From Acidithiobacillus sulfuriphilus (lineage in GTDB: Bacteria > Pseudomonadota > Gammaproteobacteria > Acidithiobacillales > Acidithiobacillaceae), in NCBI RefSeq assembly GCF_003721225.1, contig NZ_RIZI01000195.1, positions 1 to 64,000 of the forward strand: a stretch of DNA of 64,000 nt, in the 5' to 3' direction. Under the pieces are notes generated by a model that saw only the letters and a program-made list of their open reading frames with translations, had not been told where the DNA came from and made no database searches. Shown piece after piece: positions 54,101 to 63,614 of this stretch. Each line of letters starts with the position of its first letter. Within the stretch, counting starts at the first letter, position 1. Position numbers and translations under genes: made by a program.

Positions 54101-54187
54101 GGGGCGATCTTCTCGTTGTTCGTGGTACCGGCCATGTATATGGTCTTGGCCAAAGACTTGCGGGCGAAAACGGGGCAGCCCGTCTGA
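51110..54187 (+). CDS. RND multidrug efflux permease (HAE1 family)
   Basis: A 1025-residue inner-membrane pump with MKFTDIFIHRPVLATALSLVI at the N-terminus, two large periplasmic loops and twelve TM segments. The TM4 proton-relay motif GLVVDDAIIVVENVHRH with its adjacent aspartates is kept, and GLITLIGLIAKQGILIVQFAN in the C-terminal half is typical of hydrophobe/amphiphile exporters, not metal pumps. The first proline/glycine loop, EYPAITNTVVTVTTAYPGA, matches AcrB-like porter domains. It starts 11 bases after the adaptor and completes the tripartite operon; its substrate is unknown. Confidence 0.94.
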   Translation: MKFTDIFIHRPVLATALSLVILLLGLRAYTEMTVREYPAITNTVVTVTTAYPGANPNTIQGFITTRLERVIASAPGIDYMTSNSSEGMSTITVYMKLNYSPDAAVANIQSKVQQVTNELPAGSQLPVINVTVGNTTDLMYIAFYSNQLNQQQITDYLLRVVQPKLAAVSGVGEAQILPPGSGNGNTYSMRVWLNPRKMAALGISASQVSQVLAANDFISAVGSTRGTETADSIVATTNLHDAAEFRNLVVKNVGNTIIRLKDIAQVDLGAQNYDSSAFFDGKPAAFVGIQEAPSANSLDVAAGVKKALAELGTALPPGMHMAIPYDATDYIKASIDEVLLTIGITLAVVVLVIFLFLGSFRSVLIPAVAIPLSIIGAGFIMWAMGFTINLLTLLAVVLAIGLVVDDAIIVVENVHRHIDEGKSPMQAALMTGRELGGAIVVMSTTLIAVFAPIGFMSGLTGSLFSEFAFTLVATVLVSMVVALTLSPMLSSKILTAGSEHGFAHFIDTRYEGLRRFYDRLLQGSLNFVPVTLVFSAVIFVSIYFLFTTSRQELAPQEDQGIIFNMGTGAPNVTPELLSKYGMEIVHDLSKYPEAKATFMVTGISVGSGGGTNSLIAGMRLKNWDERSVTAMQLAPQVQKQMNRITGLQVASFQPPSLPGSAGGLPVQFVLQSSGGYDKLDQVANEVIGRAQKSGLFVYVTKDLRIDNPEIVLRIHRNMAANLGLTMADIAQDLQPLLGGNYINRFDLEGRSYEVIPQVPDRFRADPGLLKTYYVATATGQMVPLSTLVSVETKVQPQFLPQFQQLNSATVQAVPAPGVTLGQALDYLKTQAREIMPNGFSIDYASQSRQYVQEKSGLLVTFALAILLIYLLLAAQFESFRDPLIVLITVPMSISGALIFISLGLATINIYTEVGLITLIGLIAKQGILIVQFANQIQQHEGLDKRAAVEKASSIRLRPILMTTGAMVLGVVPLLLAGGPGAVSRFDMGLVIFAGLGIGAIFSLFVVPAMYMVLAKDLRAKTGQPV

Positions 54188-54433
54188 CCGGGTGATGATC
54201 CTGGATTCGGCAGTTTTTAGGATCATTGATCCCCCCGGATCCTCTTTTCCGCCACGGTCATGCGGTCGTGGCGGAGCTGCCGCCTTGACAAGGAGAAAGG
54301 CGCCCCGAAGAATAACGGTCTCAGCATCGCGCAGGGCGAAGCAAAAAAGGCACATCGTTCCTTCACAGGCTCATCATTCCATGCAAAATAAGGCCTTTCC
54401 CATCATTCCCTCTTTTCGCCGCCAGAAGCAGCC

Positions 54434-55303
54434 ATGGTGAGTGCCAGCATCATCGATGGCAAGGCCATCGCCGCCAGGATTCACGCCGAACTGCGCCAGC
54501 GCAGCGCCTCATTTTTCCAGGCCCATGGTCGTTCTCCGGGCCTCGCGGTGGTATTGGTGGGGGATGACCCCGCCTCAACCGTGTATGTGAAAAAAAAACG
54601 GGATGCCTGCGCTGCGGTAGGCATTCGCTCTTTTTCCACCAGTCTTCCCGCAACCTGCCCCCCCCAGGAACTTCTGGAACAAATCGCCCGTCTCAATGAG
54701 GACAACGCAGTGGACGGCATCCTCATCCAGTTACCCCTGCCACCGCAGTTCGATACCGAGCAGATCATCGAGGCCATTAGCGTGACCAAAGACGTCGATG
54801 GCTTCCACCCCTACAACATCGGCCGCCTCGCCCTGCGCGCCCCCCTGTTGCGCTCCTGCACCCCCGCGGGGATCATGACCCTCCTTGCCGAGACGGGCAT
54901 CTCTCCCAAGGGAATGGAGGCGGTCATCGTCGGCGCCTCCAACATCGTCGGCCGGCCCATGGCGCTGGAACTGCTCCTGGCCGGAGCTACGGTGACGGTC
55001 TGCCACCGCTTCACCCAGGACCTGGAAGCCCACGTGCGCCGGGCGCAACTCCTCGTGGCTGCCGTGGGCAAGCCGGGGCTCATCCGCGGCGAGTGGATCC
55101 GCCCGGGGGCGGTAGTCATTGACGTGGGCATCAACCGCCTGCCCGATGGCCGCCTGAGCGGAGATGTGGACTTTGCCGGCGCCAGTGCCCGGGCCGCCTG
55201 GATTACCCCCGTCCCGGGGGGGGTCGGGCCTTTGACCGTAGCCACCTTGCTGAGCAACACCCTGGACGCGGCGGAACGCCGGGTCGGCGCCGCCCATGTC
55301 TGA
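54434..55303 (+). CDS. folD: Bifunctional methylenetetrahydrofolate dehydrogenase/cyclohydrolase
   Basis: A 289-residue FolD that interconverts 5,10-methylene-, methenyl- and 10-formyl-tetrahydrofolate. [15 protein letters not shown] contains the catalytic lysine region, [10 protein letters not shown] and [14 protein letters not shown] are substrate loops, [19 protein letters not shown] text ([15 protein letters not shown]) is the NADP site, and [17 protein letters not shown] closes the fold. The ATG is immediately followed by GTG. It overlaps ppk by eight bases. Confidence 0.95.
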   Translation: MVSASIIDGKAIAARIHAELRQRSASFFQAHGRSPGLAVVLVGDDPASTVYVKKKRDACAAVGIRSFSTSLPATCPPQELLEQIARLNEDNAVDGILIQLPLPPQFDTEQIIEAISVTKDVDGFHPYNIGRLALRAPLLRSCTPAGIMTLLAETGISPKGMEAVIVGASNIVGRPMALELLLAGATVTVCHRFTQDLEAHVRRAQLLVAAVGKPGLIRGEWIRPGAVVIDVGINRLPDGRLSGDVDFAGASARAAWITPVPGGVGPLTVATLLSNTLDAAERRVGAAHV

Positions 55304-57416
55304 CGCGGCGCCTTCCCTCGCCCCAGGCGCAGAGCCGGAGCCTCCGCTACCGTCCCTGGATCGTCCGGAACTCTATTTCAACCGTGACCTCAGCATCCTC
55401 GAATTCAACCGCCGGGTGCTGGCCCTGGCCGACGATCCCCAGGTGCCCCTGCTGGAGCGCTTGCGCTTCCTCACCATCGTCTCCACCAACCTGGACGAGT
55501 TCTTCGAAGTGCGTGCCGCCGGGCTCATGCAACGCCGCAAGTTTGGCGCTGGGCCCCTGGGGCCGGACATGCTCGGACCCAACCGCGAGATCGAGGCCAT
55601 CTCCGAGGTCACCCACGGAATCATCAACGCGCAATATCGCTGCCTCAATGAACGCCTGCTGCCAGCGCTGTCCGGCGAGGGTATTCGTCTGCTCCGCCGG
55701 CAGGTTTGGGCACCGGCCCAACGCCGCTGGAGCGAAGCGTACTTCCAGAAGGAAGTCCTGCCGCTCCTCACCCCCCTCAGCCTGGATCCCGCCCATCCCT
55801 TTCCCAAGGTGCAAAACAAGGGCCTGAACTTCGCCATCGTCCTGGAAGGACAGGACGCCTATGGACGCAAGAGCCCCATCGCCGTGGTGCAGGCGCCGCG
55901 CATCCTGCCGCGCATCATCCAGGTCCCCACGGAGATTGCCGGCCCCAGCGACTTCGTCTTTCTCTCGTCGCTGATTCACGAGCATGTGCAGGCACTCTTC
56001 CCGGGGCTGACCATCAAGGGCTTTTTCCAGTTTCGCGTCACCCGCAACAGCGAACTCTTCGTGGATGAGGAAGAGGTGGACAACCTCCTGGACGCCCTGG
56101 CGGATGAACTCCCCCTGCGCCCCTTCGGCGAGGCGGTCCGTCTGGAAGTCGCGAGCAACTGCCCCGGCGAAGTGGTGGACTATCTCCTGCGCCATTTCGA
56201 GCTGGGCAGCGGCGACCTCTATGCCCTGCCCGGACCGGTCAACCTCTCGCGCCTGGCGGCCATCATCGACATGGTACGGCGGCCGGATCTGCTTTATCCC
56301 CCTTTCGTACCCAGCCAGCCCCCGGAGTGCGCGCGGCCCGAGGCCATTTTCAGTCAACTGCGGCGCGCGCCCATTCTGCTCCATCATCCCTACCAAAGCT
56401 TCACCCCGGTGCTGGATTTCATCCGCCAGGCGGCCCGCGATCCCAAGGTCCTGGGCATCAAGCAAACCCTGTACCGAAGCACCCCCGACTCGCCCATCGT
56501 CGATGCCCTGACGGAGGCCGCCATCAGCGGCAAACAGGTAACGGCGGTGGTGGAACTCAAGGCGCGTTTCGACGAGGCCAACAATATCCAACTGGCCGAA
56601 CGCCTGGAAGAAGTGGGCGTGCAGGTAGTCTATGGGGTGGTCAATCACAAGGTCCACGCCAAGATGGCCCTGGTCCTGCGCCGGGAAGACGAGGGCATCC
56701 GCATGTACGGGCATCTGGGGACCGGCAACTATCATCCCCGCAACGCCCGGATTTATACGGACCTGAGCCTGCTCACCGCCGATCCGGAGATCACGGCGGA
56801 CATGAACGACCTCTTCATGCACATTACCGGCATGGGCAAGGCGCCCAAACTGCGGCGCCTGCTGCAAAGCCCCTTCACCCTCTACGACGCGGTGCTGGCG
56901 GGTATCGAAAAGGAAATCCGGCGCGGCAAGAGGGGACGCATCATCGCCCGGATCAACGCCCTGGTGGACCCCGGCATCATCCGTGCCCTCTATCGCGCTT
57001 CTCAGGCAGGGGTGGAGATTGACCTCATCGTGCGCGGGGCCTGCGCCCTGCGGCCGGGCATCCCCGAAGTCTCCGAGCACATCCGCGTGCGTTCCATTGT
57101 CGGACGGTTTCTGGAGCACAGCCGCGTCTACTATTTCGGCAACGGCGGCAAGCCCCAGGTCTGGGCAGCCAGCGCCGACTGGATGGGCCGCAACCTCTTC
57201 CGGCGCCTGGAAGTGGCCTTTCCCATCGACGGCCCGGCCTTGCAGGCCCGGGTGGTGCAGGAGGCCCTGACCTTTTACCTGGAGGACGAGTGCAATGCCT
57301 GGACCATGCAGGCGGATGGGCAATACCGCAGCCTGCGCCCGACCCCCGAAACCCCCTGCCGCTCGGCCCAGGATCGCCTGCTGGAGCGCTATGCCCGCAA
57401 TACGAGCCATGACTGA
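55296..57416 (+). CDS. ppk: Polyphosphate kinase 1
   Basis: A 706-residue Ppk1 that polymerises ATP gamma-phosphate into polyphosphate. The N-terminal region has [22 protein letters not shown], and the two phospholipase D-like domains carry the autophosphorylated histidine H473 in [49 protein letters not shown], and [10 protein letters not shown] near the end. Polyphosphate is a phosphate and energy store and helps metal and acid stress. The two following genes, an orphan ParA and a CYTH-CHAD protein, are contiguous or overlapping, suggesting one polyphosphate-related transcript. Confidence 0.96.
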   Translation: MSDAAPSLAPGAEPEPPLPSLDRPELYFNRDLSILEFNRRVLALADDPQVPLLERLRFLTIVSTNLDEFFEVRAAGLMQRRKFGAGPLGPDMLGPNREIEAISEVTHGIINAQYRCLNERLLPALSGEGIRLLRRQVWAPAQRRWSEAYFQKEVLPLLTPLSLDPAHPFPKVQNKGLNFAIVLEGQDAYGRKSPIAVVQAPRILPRIIQVPTEIAGPSDFVFLSSLIHEHVQALFPGLTIKGFFQFRVTRNSELFVDEEEVDNLLDALADELPLRPFGEAVRLEVASNCPGEVVDYLLRHFELGSGDLYALPGPVNLSRLAAIIDMVRRPDLLYPPFVPSQPPECARPEAIFSQLRRAPILLHHPYQSFTPVLDFIRQAARDPKVLGIKQTLYRSTPDSPIVDALTEAAISGKQVTAVVELKARFDEANNIQLAERLEEVGVQVVYGVVNHKVHAKMALVLRREDEGIRMYGHLGTGNYHPRNARIYTDLSLLTADPEITADMNDLFMHITGMGKAPKLRRLLQSPFTLYDAVLAGIEKEIRRGKRGRIIARINALVDPGIIRALYRASQAGVEIDLIVRGACALRPGIPEVSEHIRVRSIVGRFLEHSRVYYFGNGGKPQVWAASADWMGRNLFRRLEVAFPIDGPALQARVVQEALTFYLEDECNAWTMQADGQYRSLRPTPETPCRSAQDRLLERYARNTSHD

Positions 57417-57422
57417 GCTGCC

Positions 57423-58061
57423 ATGACCCGCGTCCTGATCCTCAACAGCAAGGGCGGCTCCGGCAAGACCACCATCGCCACCAATCTCGCCAGCCTCCTG
57501 GCCCTGCGCGGCTCGGTGCTGCTGGCGGACCTCGATCCCCAGGGGTCTGCCACTGCCTGGGGACAACGGCGCCCGCCCAGTCTGCCCGCCATCACCGTTC
57601 TGGCCGATCCCGATCGGGACTTTGTCCACTATCCCCCGGCAGCTTTCACCCTTTTTGACGCTCCCCCGGGGATGAAACGCAGCCGTCTGGAGGCCATGGC
57701 CGCCGAGGCGGAATGCGTGCTGGTGCCCATTACCCCATCGGCCTTCGACATGGACGCCAGCAGTGACTTTTTAGGGCGTCTGCAGGAAATCAAACGCGTC
57801 CGCAAGGGACGGGTTGCCGTGGGCCTCATTGCCAATCGGGTCAACCTCCATACCCGTGCCGAACAGGCCCTCAAAGACTATCTTAGCGAGCGCGACTGGG
57901 CTCCCATTGCCACCTTGCGCGATAGTCAGATCTATGTACGCGCCGCGCAACTGGGGGTGGGGATCGCCGATCTGCGCGCCTTTGAAAGCCGCGCCGAGCT
58001 TCCCCAGTGGGCGCAGATCCTGGATTTTGTCATGAGGAAACCCCATGGAGCAGGAACTTAA
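57423..58061 (+). CDS. Orphan ParA/MinD-type ATPase
   Basis: A 212-residue P-loop ATPase with the deviant Walker A motif SKGGSGKTT, including signature lysine K10 and K15, then LLADLDPQGSATAWG (the A' box) and TLFDAPPGM as Walker B. It lacks the N-terminal DNA-binding domain of plasmid ParA and has no adjacent ParB, so it is not a chromosome-partition pair. Single ParA/MinD ATPases position protein complexes and storage bodies in other bacteria. Lying six bases after ppk and overlapping the CYTH-CHAD gene by 17 bases, it may position polyphosphate granules; this is inferred from context only. Confidence 0.85.
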   Translation: MTRVLILNSKGGSGKTTIATNLASLLALRGSVLLADLDPQGSATAWGQRRPPSLPAITVLADPDRDFVHYPPAAFTLFDAPPGMKRSRLEAMAAEAECVLVPITPSAFDMDASSDFLGRLQEIKRVRKGRVAVGLIANRVNLHTRAEQALKDYLSERDWAPIATLRDSQIYVRAAQLGVGIADLRAFESRAELPQWAQILDFVMRKPHGAGT

Positions 58062-59514
58062 ACTTCGTCTTCTGGACCCAACGGCCTGGGAGCAGATGCT
58101 GGCTCATCCCCTGCTGGCCCTGCAGGATACGCCGGCCATCTCCATGCATGCCATTTATTACGATACCCCCGATGCCACCCTGCAGCGTGCCGGCCTGGCC
58201 TATCGGGTCCGGCGGGAGGGAGAGCGCTGGGTGGCGACCCTCAAGGGGGAGGGGAGCGCGGCGGGCGGTTTGCACCAGCGCCCGGAATGGAATGTCGCGG
58301 TCGACGATGCTCGCCCCTGCCTCACGGTCTTTACGGAAAGCCCGGTGCAAGCGGTCCTCGAAGCTCTTCGGGACCGGCCTTTGCTGGCGATCCTGGAAAC
58401 GGAATTTCAACGCATTGAAAAATCCGTCTCTTGGGAAGACGGTAGTCGCATCCTGCTTGCCGCCGATCGCGGAGAGATCCGCGCCAACGCGGCCAGGGAA
58501 CCCATCCTGGAACTGGAGCTGGAACTGGTCGAGGGAGACCCCGCCGCGGTCCTGACCTTGGGGGCCGCCCTGTGCCGGGATCTCCCTCTCCTGCCCGATG
58601 CCCAGAGCAAGATGCTGCGCGGACTGCTGCTGGCCGGGCTCCTCCCCGAGAAGGCCGCGCCGCGGCCCAAGGCGGTCCGCTTGCGACGCCATGACGATGC
58701 CGGAGAAGCCCTGGCGGCGCTGATGCTGGCCCACTGCCATCAGGCCCTGGCGGAGCTGGGCGCCTGCCTCGCCGCACCCGTGGCGGCGGAGCCCTTCCAT
58801 CAGTTGCGCAAAACCATCCGCAGCCTGCGCAGTCTCCTGCGTTTTAGCCGCCCCCTGGACCCCGAAAAACGTCTAGCCACCCTGCGCCGCGAACTGGCTA
58901 ACTGGTTCCATGGGCAAAACACGCGCCGTGACTACGATGCTTTGGGTCTTTACTGGGCCCAGTTGCGTGACGAGATGGACATAACGCCGGAGCCCCTGGC
59001 CGGTTTTTTGCGGGACCAGGCGAAGGCAGCACAGGATGAGGTGGAACTGCGCGCCGTGGTTGCCCTCCTGCTCTCCCTCTGGGCTCTGCTGCTGCGCCAT
59101 GGCCTCGCCAGCAGCCAGCCGCTACAGGACTTCTGCGAAGGTCGATTTCGCCAGTGGGATCAGCGGGTGCGTAGAGCCCACCAGGCGGGCGAAGACGTGG
59201 CGAGCTTGCATGCCCTGCGCATCCAGATCAAAAATCTCCGCTATGCGGCTTTAGCCATGAGCCCCTTGTGGCCCGGCCAGGACAGCAAGCCGCTGCTCAA
59301 GGTCCTGACGAGCTTGCAGGAATCTCTGGGGGGGATCCGCGACGCGCAGATGGCCCTGGAACGATGTTCGCCGCTGGCTCATGGCCGCAAGGCGCTGCTC
59401 GCTTACGAAGCCGGCCTCCTGCTGGGTTACCTCCAGGCCCGGCGCAGCAAGCATTTGAAAAAATGCCGCAAATATTGGGAGCGCTGGCGCACGACGGCAC
59501 GCCCCTGGGATTGA
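58045..59514 (+). CDS. CYTH and CHAD domain protein (inorganic triphosphatase-like)
   Basis: A 489-residue protein. The N-terminal CYTH domain opens with E2-x-E4-x-K6 (MEQELKLR), has YYDTPDATLQRAGLAYRVRREGERWVATLK and ELELELVEGD, the metal- and triphosphate-binding tunnel. From about residue 215 to the end is a CHAD domain rich in histidine and arginine: FHQLRKTIRSLRSLLRFS, WFHGQNTRRDYDALG, LHALRIQIKNLRYAA. CYTH domains of this type hydrolyse tripolyphosphate (YgiF), and CHAD domains bind polyphosphate. GAGGAAA precedes the ATG inside the end of the ParA-like gene. Confidence 0.9.
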   Translation: MEQELKLRLLDPTAWEQMLAHPLLALQDTPAISMHAIYYDTPDATLQRAGLAYRVRREGERWVATLKGEGSAAGGLHQRPEWNVAVDDARPCLTVFTESPVQAVLEALRDRPLLAILETEFQRIEKSVSWEDGSRILLAADRGEIRANAAREPILELELELVEGDPAAVLTLGAALCRDLPLLPDAQSKMLRGLLLAGLLPEKAAPRPKAVRLRRHDDAGEALAALMLAHCHQALAELGACLAAPVAAEPFHQLRKTIRSLRSLLRFSRPLDPEKRLATLRRELANWFHGQNTRRDYDALGLYWAQLRDEMDITPEPLAGFLRDQAKAAQDEVELRAVVALLLSLWALLLRHGLASSQPLQDFCEGRFRQWDQRVRRAHQAGEDVASLHALRIQIKNLRYAALAMSPLWPGQDSKPLLKVLTSLQESLGGIRDAQMALERCSPLAHGRKALLAYEAGLLLGYLQARRSKHLKKCRKYWERWRTTARPWD

Positions 59515-59624
59515 AGCAAGCTGCATGGTCCAGTGACGCATCGGTCGCCTGCGACTGGCACCCCTCCCCACCCGCAGAGATCAAGACGGGGAATCGGGCC
59601 GATCAGCCCAATCCCTTCGCGGCA

Positions 59625-59966
59625 TCACTCCAGGTTTTCGCGCTTGCGCTCGGTCATGTGCGCCAGGAGGGCGATTTCGTGGGCGATGCAATAGTCCCGG
59701 GGATCCACTTCCCACTCCACCATTTGCCGGTGATCCAGGCCGCTCGTATCGCAGGGGACCTCCAGCTCTTTGCAGGTCTTGGTCTCGGTGAGAAAGCCGG
59801 CCAGTTCGGCGATCTGGTTGTTCTCCAAGGCTGCTACGGCCTCGTCCAGGGTAAGGTTGTCCTTTTCTGTCAACTGTTCGGCAACGGCAATGGTAGCGGC
59901 ATCAAGGGGGCTTTCGTCGGCCATGGCCAAGGCCCGCTGAACGGCGAGATTGCGATCTATGCTCAT
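59625..59966 (-). CDS. Small hypothetical protein
   Basis: A 113-residue protein from the ATG at 59966, which has AGGAGAG five bases before it. It is acidic, mostly helical: NLAVQRALAMADESPLDAATIAVAEQL, then LTLDEAVAALENNQIAELAGFL, and a C-terminal part with WEVDPRDYCIAHEIALLAHM. Two cysteines (TCKELEVPC) are close together near residue 80. I recognise no family. It stands alone between convergent CYTH-CHAD and codirectional pepN. Confidence 0.6.
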   Translation of the reverse strand: MSIDRNLAVQRALAMADESPLDAATIAVAEQLTEKDNLTLDEAVAALENNQIAELAGFLTETKTCKELEVPCDTSGLDHRQMVEWEVDPRDYCIAHEIALLAHMTERKRENLE

Positions 59967-60007
59967 GTTTTCTCTCCTACCACAGTGATGTAATAATGTT
60001 TTCAAGA

Positions 60008-62647
60008 TTAGGCCAGCTTGAGGGATTTCTCCAGTACCTCGCCGAGATCCCTGGACAAATTGGCCTTGCCCGCAAGATCCTCCAGGGCCTGACGCATGAG
60101 GCCCTGCCGTTGGGCGTCGTAGCGCTGCCAGCGGCTCAGCGGGGTGGCCAGGCGCGCGGCGATTTGCGGATTGAGCTCGTCAAGATGGCGGATCTGCGCA
60201 GCCAGAAAAGCATATCCCGAGCCGTCAGCGGCATGGAAGACCGTAGCGTTGGCGCCCAAACTGCCCAACAGGGCACGCACCCGGTTCGGCGTGCGCCAGT
60301 CAAAGGCCGGATGCTGCAACAGCGCCTGGGCCTTGGCCAGGGTATCGGGGCGTGGCGCACTCGCCTGAATGGCAAACCATTTATCGATGACCAGGGGGTG
60401 CTGCTGCCAACGCTGGTAAAAGTCGGCCAGAATGTCGCTGACGTCGGCATCGGGCTGATGCACCAAAAGGCTAAAGGCCGCCAGATGGTCCGTCATGTTG
60501 TCGGCCTGCCGGTATTGTTGCCGCGTCCTGTCCAGGTACGAGGCATCGCTGGCCAGCAGATAGGCCAGGGCCAGATTACGCAAGCGCCGGCGCCCGCTGC
60601 TGACGCCATCCCGACTATAGGGAAAGGCGAGACTTTCGTAATCAGCCGCCCATTGTTCGCCAAAGGCCGACCCCATGGCCCGCCGCAGGGCCTCCCGGGC
60701 GCAGTGGATGCCCTCCACATCGATGACGGCCATCTGTTCGCCCACGTAATCTTCACTGGGCAGGGTGAGCAGTTCGGCGCGATAGGCCGGATCCATCTGC
60801 GCGTCGCTCAACACCGCCGCCAGTGCCCCGTGAAGGAGTTCCGGCAAAACTCCTGCCCCATGGGATTGATCAATGGCCGCCAACAAGGCCTGGAGCGCCA
60901 ACCCTTGCATGGCCTCCCAGCGATTGAAGGGATCGTCGTCATGGCTGGCGAGGAAGGCCCGCTGCGCGTCGCCAAACCCCATCTCCAAACGCACCGGCGC
61001 GGAAAAGCCCCGGAGCAGGGAGGGTATAGGGGGCTCGCTCACCTCCGTAAATATCCAGGTCTGCTCTGCCGTATCCAGCATGAGAATGCGTTCCCGATCC
61101 CCTGCCCCATCTTCTTCCTGCCCGCGCAGGGGCATGGCCTGTCCCGCCGGGCTGAACAGGGCCATCCGCACCGGGATGGGCAGGGGCCGCTTTTCGGGCT
61201 GCCCTGGGGTGGGGGCTGCCTCCTGACGCAGGGTCAGGGAATAGCGCCTCTGCGCGGGATCATACCGCCCCGCGGCATGCACTACCGGCGTACCGGCCTG
61301 GCTGTACCAGAGGCGGAAGGCGGCGAGGTCCCTACCCGTGGCCCCTTCCATGGCGGCCAGGAAGTCTTCAATGGTAACGGCCTGCCCGTCATGACGGGCG
61401 AAATAGAGGTCCATCCCCTGGCGGAAAGCCGCGGCGCCCAAAACCGTGTGGATCATGCGCACCACTTCGGCACCCTTTTCGTAGACCGTCGCCGTGTAGA
61501 AGTTGTTGATCTCGATGTAGGCATCGGGACGGACCGGGTGGGCCAGGGGGCCGGCGTCCTCGGGGAACTGGGCGGCCCGCAGGCGACGCACATCGCCGAT
61601 GCGCTGCACGCCGCGGGAGTTTTCGTCGGCGCTGAATTCCTGATCCCGGAATACCGTGAGACCTTCCTTGAGGCTCAACTGGAACCAGTCGCGCAGGGTC
61701 ACGCGATTGCCCGTCCAATTGTGGAAATATTCGTGGGCAATGACGGATTCAATCCCTTGGTAATCGGTGTCGGTGGCGGTTTCGGGGCGGGCCAGGACGT
61801 ATTTGGAATTGAAAATATTGAGGCCCTTGTTTTCCATGGCCCCCATATTGAAGGTATCGGTGGCGACGATCATGTAGCGGTCGAGGTCGTATTCGCGGCC
61901 GTAGACCCGCTCATCCCAGGCCATGGCGCGCTGGAGGGCATCCATGGCCTGCGCACAGGCGTCCAGATGGTGCGCCTCGACATAGATCTCCAGGGCGACC
62001 TCCCGCCCGGAAGCGGTGCGGAAATGATCGCGCACGCAGCCCAGATCCCCGGCCACCAGGGCAAAGAGATAACAGGGTTTGGGAAAAGGATCCTCCCAGC
62101 GTACCCAGTGCCTGCCATGGGCCTCCTGCCCGGCGGCGATGCGATTGCCGTTGGCGAGGAGGACCGGATGAGGGCCCTGCTCGGCATGGAGGGTAACGCC
62201 AAAACGGGCCAGCACGTCCGGCCGATCCAGATAATAGGTGATGCGGCGAAAGCCTTCGGCCTCACACTGGGTAATGAAATGGCCGTTGGCGAAATACAGT
62301 CCGGACAAGGCGGTATTGGCTATGGGCCGGATCTGCACCAGGGTTTCGAGGACAAAGTCCCGGGGCGGATGCAGCAGCAGCAAAGCGCCTTCTTCCAGGC
62401 GATACTGGTCCTTTGGCAGGGTCTGCCCATCCTGCCGGATCTCCAGCAGTGCCAGCCCTTCCCCGCAGAGGCGCAAGGGCTGATCATCGGCCTCGGATTG
62501 ACGGCGCAGATGGAGGCGGGCGCGTACCTGGGTAAGCTCCGGGTCGAGCTGGATGTCCAGGTCGACCGCATCGACGACGAAGCGGGGCGGGCGATAATCC
62601 TCGCGGTGGATGACCAACGGCGCGGGGCTACGCGCGGGCGCGATCAT
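60008..62647 (-). CDS. pepN: Aminopeptidase N
   Basis: An 879-residue M1-family zinc aminopeptidase. GAMENKG supplies the N-terminal substrate recognition, and the zinc site is H305-E306-Y-F-H309 in VIAHEYFHNWTGNRVT, followed by the downstream glutamate in SLKEGLTVFRDQEF. The length and the PepN-type ending (ALEDLAGKANLSRDLGEVLEKSLKLA) agree with gammaproteobacterial PepN. It cleaves N-terminal residues from peptides in the cytoplasm. The start ATG overlaps the stop of the Dsb-like gene by four bases. Confidence 0.94.
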   Translation of the reverse strand: MIAPARSPAPLVIHREDYRPPRFVVDAVDLDIQLDPELTQVRARLHLRRQSEADDQPLRLCGEGLALLEIRQDGQTLPKDQYRLEEGALLLLHPPRDFVLETLVQIRPIANTALSGLYFANGHFITQCEAEGFRRITYYLDRPDVLARFGVTLHAEQGPHPVLLANGNRIAAGQEAHGRHWVRWEDPFPKPCYLFALVAGDLGCVRDHFRTASGREVALEIYVEAHHLDACAQAMDALQRAMAWDERVYGREYDLDRYMIVATDTFNMGAMENKGLNIFNSKYVLARPETATDTDYQGIESVIAHEYFHNWTGNRVTLRDWFQLSLKEGLTVFRDQEFSADENSRGVQRIGDVRRLRAAQFPEDAGPLAHPVRPDAYIEINNFYTATVYEKGAEVVRMIHTVLGAAAFRQGMDLYFARHDGQAVTIEDFLAAMEGATGRDLAAFRLWYSQAGTPVVHAAGRYDPAQRRYSLTLRQEAAPTPGQPEKRPLPIPVRMALFSPAGQAMPLRGQEEDGAGDRERILMLDTAEQTWIFTEVSEPPIPSLLRGFSAPVRLEMGFGDAQRAFLASHDDDPFNRWEAMQGLALQALLAAIDQSHGAGVLPELLHGALAAVLSDAQMDPAYRAELLTLPSEDYVGEQMAVIDVEGIHCAREALRRAMGSAFGEQWAADYESLAFPYSRDGVSSGRRRLRNLALAYLLASDASYLDRTRQQYRQADNMTDHLAAFSLLVHQPDADVSDILADFYQRWQQHPLVIDKWFAIQASAPRPDTLAKAQALLQHPAFDWRTPNRVRALLGSLGANATVFHAADGSGYAFLAAQIRHLDELNPQIAARLATPLSRWQRYDAQRQGLMRQALEDLAGKANLSRDLGEVLEKSLKLA

Positions 62648-63498
62648 TCCTTGCAGGCCCCGCCTTGCAGATTGCCCAGTTGCCCCAGGAGTCCCGTCAA
62701 ACCCTCTTGGGGCAGGCCATGGATGACTTTCAGGCCGGTTTTTTTGTTGCAGTAAATCAGGGTGGGGGTAGCCAGCTCGCCGCTCTTGGCCAGTAGCCGG
62801 GTGTTGTTTTCCACAGCCGCACGCAGCGCCGGCGGGGGATTGTCCATGGGCTTGATGCCGCCCTCTTCCGTGGCGGCGTCAAAGCCTTTCTCGTTTTCGG
62901 CCATGGCGGCCTGGGGGTCTTTTGCGCCGAGAATGGCTGCGGCCCTGGGCGCACTATCGGGCTTGAGGAAACCCACAATCACAAAGCGCACGCGCAATTT
63001 GCCGGCGTTGATCAAGGGTTGGGCTTGTTCATAAAATTTATGGCAAAAAATGCAGTTGGGATCCACAAAGGCGGTAATCTCGGGCCCAGTCTTGCCCAGG
63101 ACGAAACCACCGGCCTCTTTGCTCGCCAATTGGGCGAAATCCGCGGGGGCCATGACCTTCGGCAAGAGATCGAGCTTTTCCATGGCCAGCCGCGTTTCAT
63201 CCTGCCCTTGGGCATTCAGGAGGGGGCCGACGGCAAGATACTTCCCGCCCGGGGTGATCCAGGCCACCAGGGGGTGTTGATTGGCCTCAATGACCACCCC
63301 GGTCAGCCCTCCGGGGCCGGGGAATACCTTTTTCGCCTGTGCCTGACCGTGGGTGACCGCGTCGATGAGGCGCTCGGCGGCATCCAGTTTCACGCCGGCC
63401 TGGGCATTACCAATGGGCAGGAAGCGGTCGGCAACGACGCCGCCGAGACTGCCTACCACGAAAAGGGCGATGGCCATAGCGATGGATTTTTTGTGCAT
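62644..63498 (-). CDS. DsbC/DsbG-like periplasmic thiol-disulfide protein
   Basis: A 284-residue exported protein from the ATG at 63498 (AAGG lies nearby). A signal peptide or anchor (AMAIALFVVGSLGGVVA) precedes an N-terminal dimerisation-like region and a thioredoxin fold with C149-I-F-C152 in FVDPNCIFCHKFYEQ. TPTLIYCNKKTG contains the cis-proline. The DsbG family uses CPYC, so CIFC is a variant, likely with altered redox potential. It should isomerise or protect thiols in the periplasm. It is translationally coupled to pepN, an unusual pairing. Confidence 0.85.
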   Translation of the reverse strand: MHKKSIAMAIALFVVGSLGGVVADRFLPIGNAQAGVKLDAAERLIDAVTHGQAQAKKVFPGPGGLTGVVIEANQHPLVAWITPGGKYLAVGPLLNAQGQDETRLAMEKLDLLPKVMAPADFAQLASKEAGGFVLGKTGPEITAFVDPNCIFCHKFYEQAQPLINAGKLRVRFVIVGFLKPDSAPRAAAILGAKDPQAAMAENEKGFDAATEEGGIKPMDNPPPALRAAVENNTRLLAKSGELATPTLIYCNKKTGLKVIHGLPQEGLTGLLGQLGNLQGGACKE

Positions 63499-63614
63499 AA
63501 CCTTTTCCTTGTGAGCGTTTGCAGGTGCCGGAGCGGATTTGCTTGATTCTAAACCGTGCACAGGGCGAAAGGCCAGCACAGGCCCAAATGCGCAGGCCCA
63601 AATGCCTCTTTCAC

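Noticed and set aside
55347..57629. A 760-codon minus-strand open frame
   Set aside because: It mirrors ppk and the ParA start and has no recognisable domain.
59996..62755. A 919-codon plus-strand open frame
   Set aside because: It lies wholly opposite pepN, has no family signature, and is an effect of GC-rich codon use.
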